In this document: positions 63,054 through 64,000 of the stretch, one piece after another
Numbering within the stretch: the stretch's first letter is position 1
How the letters are laid out: the number at the start of each line of letters is the position of its first letter
Source of the DNA: Pusillimonas sp. TS35
GTDB lineage: Bacteria > Pseudomonadota > Gammaproteobacteria > Burkholderiales > Burkholderiaceae_B
Reading direction: 5' to 3'
Assembly: GCF_009857885.1 (NCBI RefSeq)
Contig: NZ_WWER01000004.1
Coordinates: forward strand, 124,001 to 188,000
Length of the DNA: 64,000 nt
Program-made: the position numbers and the translations under genes
The notes under the pieces: model-generated
What the model saw: only the letters and a program-made list of their open reading frames with translations
Told to the model about the DNA's origin: nothing
Database searches by the model: none

Positions 63054-63959
63054 ATGGCAACAAGCACGGATTCGCCGGCCCCCCTGTTCGGGGGCAGCAT
63101 GGTGGCACTGATTACGCCCATGCATCCTGACGGCAGTCTCGATTTCGACGCCTATCGAAAACTGATCGACTGGCATATCGCTGAAGGCACCGATGCGCTG
63201 GTCGTTGTGGGTACGTCCGGCGAATCACCTACGGTCGACGTCGACGAACACGCAGAACTGATCAGCGCTGCGGTTGCGCACTCGGCCGGGCGCATTCCCG
63301 TCATTGCGGGCACCGGCGGCAACTCCACCTCCGAAGGTGTCGAACTGTCGCGCCACGCTGCCAAGGTAGGCGCGCAGGCTGGCCTGTCCGTGGTGCCTTA
63401 CTACAACAAGCCCAGCCAGGAAGGGCTCTACCAGCACTTCCGCACCATTGCCGAAGCGGTTGATCTGCCAATGGTGCTGTATAACGTCCCCGGCCGTACG
63501 GTAGCCGATCTGGCTCACGAAACCGTGGTGCGTCTGGCGCAGGTGCCAGGTATTATCGGCATCAAAGACGCCACGGGCGATATCGGCCGCGGCGCCTTGC
63601 TGCTGCGCGACGTCCCCGCGTCATTTCAGGTGTTCAGCGGCGACGACGCCACAGCTGCCGCCCTGATGCTGCTGGGCGGCCATGGCAACATCTCCGTGAC
63701 GGCCAACGTGGCGCCGCGCCTGATGCACGAACTTTGCATGGCGGCCATCGCGGGTGACGGCATCCGTACACGCGAGCTTAACGGCGTCCTGGCACGGCTC
63801 AACAAAGTGTTGTTTGTCGAAGCCAACCCCATCCCCGTCAAATGGGCGGTGGCACAGCTTGGGCTCACCCAGCTCGGCTACCGCTTGCCCATGACTCCCC
63901 TGAATGCCCAGCATCACGATGTTGTGCGCAATGCAATGAAAGAAGCGGGCCTGATTTAA
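63054..63959 (+). CDS. dapA: 4-hydroxy-tetrahydrodipicolinate synthase
   Basis: A 301-residue TIM-barrel aldolase of the lysine/diaminopimelate pathway that condenses pyruvate with aspartate semialdehyde. Schiff-base Lys171 (GIKDATGD) and Tyr143 (YNVPGRT) are in place, as is [10 protein letters not shown] at 51-60. AAGGAGA precedes ATG 63054; a longer frame starts at 63015. The gene after it overlaps its stop. Confidence 0.95.
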   Translation: MATSTDSPAPLFGGSMVALITPMHPDGSLDFDAYRKLIDWHIAEGTDALVVVGTSGESPTVDVDEHAELISAAVAHSAGRIPVIAGTGGNSTSEGVELSRHAAKVGAQAGLSVVPYYNKPSQEGLYQHFRTIAEAVDLPMVLYNVPGRTVADLAHETVVRLAQVPGIIGIKDATGDIGRGALLLRDVPASFQVFSGDDATAAALMLLGGHGNISVTANVAPRLMHELCMAAIAGDGIRTRELNGVLARLNKVLFVEANPIPVKWAVAQLGLTQLGYRLPMTPLNAQHHDVVRNAMKEAGLI

Positions 63960-64000
63960 TGATGAACATGCGTATCAGCAAACGCGCCGGGCTTGCGGTT
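63959..64000 (+). CDS. Start of next gene, probably bamC (outer-membrane lipoprotein), truncated by window end
   Basis: The ATG overlaps the dapA stop (TAATG). The 14 codons visible ([14 protein letters not shown]) have the basic start and hydrophobic turn of a signal peptide. The assignment to bamC rests on the dapA-bamC order of Bordetella and relatives. Confidence 0.5.
   Translation, partial: MMNMRISKRAGLAV

Overview
The window looks like chromosomal DNA of a GC-rich betaproteobacterium, most likely Alcaligenaceae (Bordetella/Achromobacter/Pusillimonas-like). The clues are a Bug-family periplasmic binding protein, several TRAP and branched-chain-type uptake systems, many IclR/LysR/GntR regulators next to CoA-linked catabolic genes, and a dapA gene followed at once by what looks like the start of a lipoprotein gene (bamC in that family). 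The genus is inference. There are no insertion sequences, phage genes or CRISPR arrays, and no gene is clearly broken.

1-11.6 kb: acyl-CoA synthetase; MHS-type MFS transporter; GMC oxidoreductase with a divergent IclR regulator; a subtilase without a signal peptide followed by a small protein resembling a subtilisin propeptide/I9 inhibitor; tRNA-Pro(TGG) with a nearby inverted copy of its anticodon arm; a TerC-CBS membrane protein; and an LTA-synthase/OpgB-like phosphotransferase. 11.7-23.1 kb: a three-gene branched-chain-type ABC system with both permeases fused and both ATPases fused; a 1223-residue fused indolepyruvate ferredoxin oxidoreductase with a divergent LysR regulator; outer-membrane phospholipase A; tRNA-Arg(TCT).

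23.3-37.3 kb is the most distinctive part. One operon has a Bug binding protein, 3-oxoadipate-type CoA-transferase A/B, a DUF35 protein and a thiolase-like protein lacking the usual nucleophilic Cys. An IclR gene follows on the other strand. Divergent from it is an operon of rubredoxin, phthalate-dioxygenase-type Rieske oxygenase, HpcH/HpaI aldolase, an SDR without the usual Tyr/Lys, thiamine-dependent E1 alpha/beta (no E2/E3) and a RubB-like rubredoxin reductase. A 17-bp near-palindrome (GTTTCGA-N3-TCGAAAC type) precedes both operons, so the IclR protein probably controls both. The gene set suggests a Rieske oxygenase fed by rubredoxin and rubredoxin reductase rather than by the usual ferredoxin/flavin reductase. 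The substrate cannot be read from the sequence. A second aldolase and a CoA-acylating semialdehyde dehydrogenase converge on this operon, with a LysR gene beyond.

38.5-57.2 kb: sulfurtransferase; acyltransferase-3 protein; a PAS-LuxR regulator divergent from a thiolase / acyl-CoA ligase / TRAP / SDR operon; a Cys/Met-metabolism PLP enzyme divergent from a malonate operon (GntR regulator, malonyl-CoA decarboxylase, enoyl-CoA hydratase, malonyl-CoA synthetase, TRAP transporter). 57.4-64 kb: cardiolipin synthase, small envelope proteins, tRNA-His(GTG), zinc metallopeptidase, YciO-type Sua5 protein, site-2-protease-type peptidase, dapA and the first codons of the next gene.
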